Origin: Fratercula arctica
Taxonomy: Eukaryota > Chordata > Aves > Charadriiformes > Alcidae
Assembly: GCA_947846985.1 (NCBI GenBank)
Contig: CANTUZ010000024.1
Coordinates: forward strand, 1,965,046-2,029,045
Direction of reading: 5' to 3'
Length of the DNA: 64,000 nt
The notes under the pieces were generated by a model, which saw only the letters and a program-made list of their open reading frames with translations, ran no database searches and was not told the origin of the DNA. Position 1 is the stretch's first letter, and each line of letters starts with the position of its first letter. The translations under genes and the position numbers were made by a program. Positions 60,403-64,000 of the stretch are shown in pieces.

Positions 60403-61336
60403 CCGGGAAACCAAGGTAAGGGGCAAAACGCATCAGATCTTGCCCAGGGTCCTGCTCTGCTTGAGTCAGAACCGACGCTCACAGCATTAAATACAGCCAA
60501 ATCCATGGTTTTCCAAAGGGGATTTCCTCTGGAAGCAACAGGACTATTAATTCCTCCATTCTAAGCTGAGCCAACCTGAGCGTCGCCAACCTGAGCCCTG
60601 CAGGGGCCGGATGCGCCCGAGTGAATCCCGTGGGAGCCGCTGGAGGAGGAAACGCTCCCGTTTCACTCTCTTTTTGCCGCATTCTGGTTTTGAACAACCC
60701 TGATGGCCCAGACCCCAATGAATTAACCGGCGTCCCTCATCCTCTCCATCACCCGGCCGGGCCCTTTGCCACCCGGGTCTTGGTGGGCGGGGAGTGGGGG
60801 GAAAGAAACTTACAGGTGTGAGTGAAAATAATAAATAATAAAAAATAAAAATGAACTTGTTTTGAAGTGCCTAAACTTTATGGCGCGCGAGTTTTTAAAG
60901 CAACTATCACCTTCCCTTCCTGTTAGGCCTGGCCCTGAGCTTCGCTGCGGTCATTTCTTGATCCGTAGCATTAAAGGGGTGCTTGGATTTGGGTTTTTGG
61001 GGCGACGCGGGATTTTGGCTGCAAAACACCACCCAGCCCCGGCACAAAGCTTTGCCCCGAAGCCACCGCGCTGCACCCACAGCAGCTGTTAATTCCTTGC
61101 TCCGCTTTCTTCCTCCTTCACCCCTCCCATATTTCTTCACCCTGTTCCAGGGGTCCTGCGAAACCAGCCGGGATTTTGCAAAAAGACCCAGCAGCATCTT
61201 CTCTCCCGCTCTGCCCCGGATCCGGCCGTCTTTTGCCGTCAGCTCCTGCCCCTTTGGAAAAGGGAAGGACTTTTCCACCACTGCAGCCCCTTCCCACCAC
61301 ACAGCAAACCAGCCCGAGTGGTTATTCCCAAGAGTG
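60403..61336. other. Intergenic between the relic and the CTSK 3' end
   Basis: No exon-like sequence matching cathepsin exons 1-4 was found upstream of the relic. An A/T-rich run (AATAATAAATAATAAAAAAT) lies near 60827-60850. Confidence 0.5.
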
Positions 61337-61342
61337 TTTATT
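61337..61342 (-). terminator. CTSK: Candidate CTSK polyadenylation signal (AATAAA)
   Basis: Minus-strand AATAAA lies about 460 bases past the CTSK stop codon, in an AT-rich pocket within otherwise GC-rich sequence. Confidence 0.5.
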
Positions 61343-61800
61343 TTAAAAATAAAGTCGTATTGTTCTCTACAGCCCTCACTGGGATCTGAGCTGGGGGGGG
61401 AAGAGAGATTCGTGCTCTCCACAGGGGATATTCCACCTGCCTGGGATTTCCCCGTGCACCCGCGTTCCCGGAGGCAGAGGCCGGTGCGGGACCTGTTTGC
61501 ACAAGTGTCTCCGGACGGATCAGACTCTCTGGAGCCAGCCAAGCCCGACCCTGGGAAGGCAGAACCCGGCACAGGAGTCCCAGGAAAAGAGTTGGGGGAT
61601 CCCATCGCACCGTTCATCCGCAGCCGGAGGTCTCTCCCCTCTCCCCGGGGGGAGATTTCTCATGGGGAGGCAGAGATTCCCCGCCCCATCCCGGGGAGCG
61701 ACGTCGGCTTCGGCGACAGGGAGCGAAAAGGCCGGGTGTGAAGGCGGGGAAGGGGGGAGGCTGCTGGACGCGGCATGGGCCGGGAGCGCGCCGGGAGCGC

Positions 61801-63507
<1,707 letters not shown>

Positions 63508-64000
63508 CCTGGGGAATGGGGACAGAGACTGAGGGGGCTGGCCGGGGGACAGGACCCTGCACTCCAAACCATGCCAGGCTCTAGGGGACTGGGATCCCGT
63601 GCCCACCCCAGTGCTGGGCTGTAGGGGCCAGGACCTCGCATCCATCCCATTTCCCGACCACGGGGACCACCGTGCACCCCAGTATTGAGCCACGAGGCAC
63701 TGGGACCCCAGACCTACCCTGTTAATGGGCTGGGGGAGGCCAGAATCCTGCACCCACCCCCAATTCCAGGCCATAGGAACCAGCATCCCCTGCCCTCCCT
63801 GTTTGGGGGCTGGGACCCCATCCTGTTTTGGGGGCCAGGGGGGCCGGGACGCCCTGCCCACCCACTTTGGGGGCCGGGACGCTGCCACAGGCAGCGCTGG
63901 CTGGGTGCAGGCATCACATGAGCCAGGACAGCTGGTTCCCATCACCGCTGGCACCATTCCGGCAGCCCTGGGCCACGGGGAAATGAGTTTTGGGGGTGCA
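63508..64000 (-). other. CTSK: CTSK upstream sequence (5' intron)
   Basis: The ATG is preceded by a 3' splice site, so this stretch is probably intron 1. It shows a weak, degenerate tandem pattern (GGGACTGGGATCCC, GGGGCTGGGACCCC) at about 60-bp spacing between about 63560 and 63850. No first exon or promoter can be placed. Confidence 0.45.

Overview
The window is vertebrate nuclear DNA and almost certainly avian. The evidence is intron-rich genes with GT-AG splice sites, two 3'-truncated CR1 retroposons (one ending in the typical ATTCTATGATTCT), and a very GC- and poly-C-rich, tandem-repeat-rich central part like that of bird microchromosomes. All five recognised genes lie on the minus strand. 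In transcription order they are CTSK, CTSS, ARHGEF2, ANKRD35 and PIAS3. In human all five map to 1q21-q22, so a chicken chromosome 25-like microchromosome is a reasonable guess (inference).

Layout from left to right: 1-10859 is the 5' part of PIAS3, a SUMO E3 ligase; four coding exons are present and the rest lies off the left edge. 10860-13470 holds the PIAS3 CpG promoter and a 2.2-kb, 15-bp G-rich minisatellite. 13534-21207 is a complete ANKRD35 (12 coding exons, 819 aa; ankyrin repeats then coiled coil). 22558-45320 is ARHGEF2/GEF-H1, a microtubule-bound Rho exchange factor. It has 21 common coding exons (959 aa) preceded by at least four alternative N-termini that all join common exon 2 in phase 0. 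45321-52950 has no gene I can support. 53201-56818 is complete CTSS (330 aa) and 61801-63507 is complete CTSK (331 aa). Between them, at 59915-60402, is a two-exon relic of a third, CTSS-like cathepsin gene.

I derived exon boundaries by hand from splice sites and checked that every phase adds up to an open reading frame. The long plus-strand and shadow reading frames are by-products of tandem repeats whose unit is a multiple of three bases, or of homopolymer runs. Nearly every longer intron of ANKRD35 and ARHGEF2 carries its own unrelated minisatellite, which is the most striking large-scale feature.

Functionally the genes are not a pathway. CTSK and CTSS are lysosomal papain-like proteases from an old tandem duplication, ARHGEF2 activates RhoA, PIAS3 modulates STAT signalling, and ANKRD35 is poorly characterised. 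The most interesting points are the ARHGEF2 N-terminal diversity (including a Cys-rich MCCCSC start and a 241-residue extension), the cathepsin relic, the G-quadruplex-prone array upstream of PIAS3, and the one-minisatellite-per-intron pattern.
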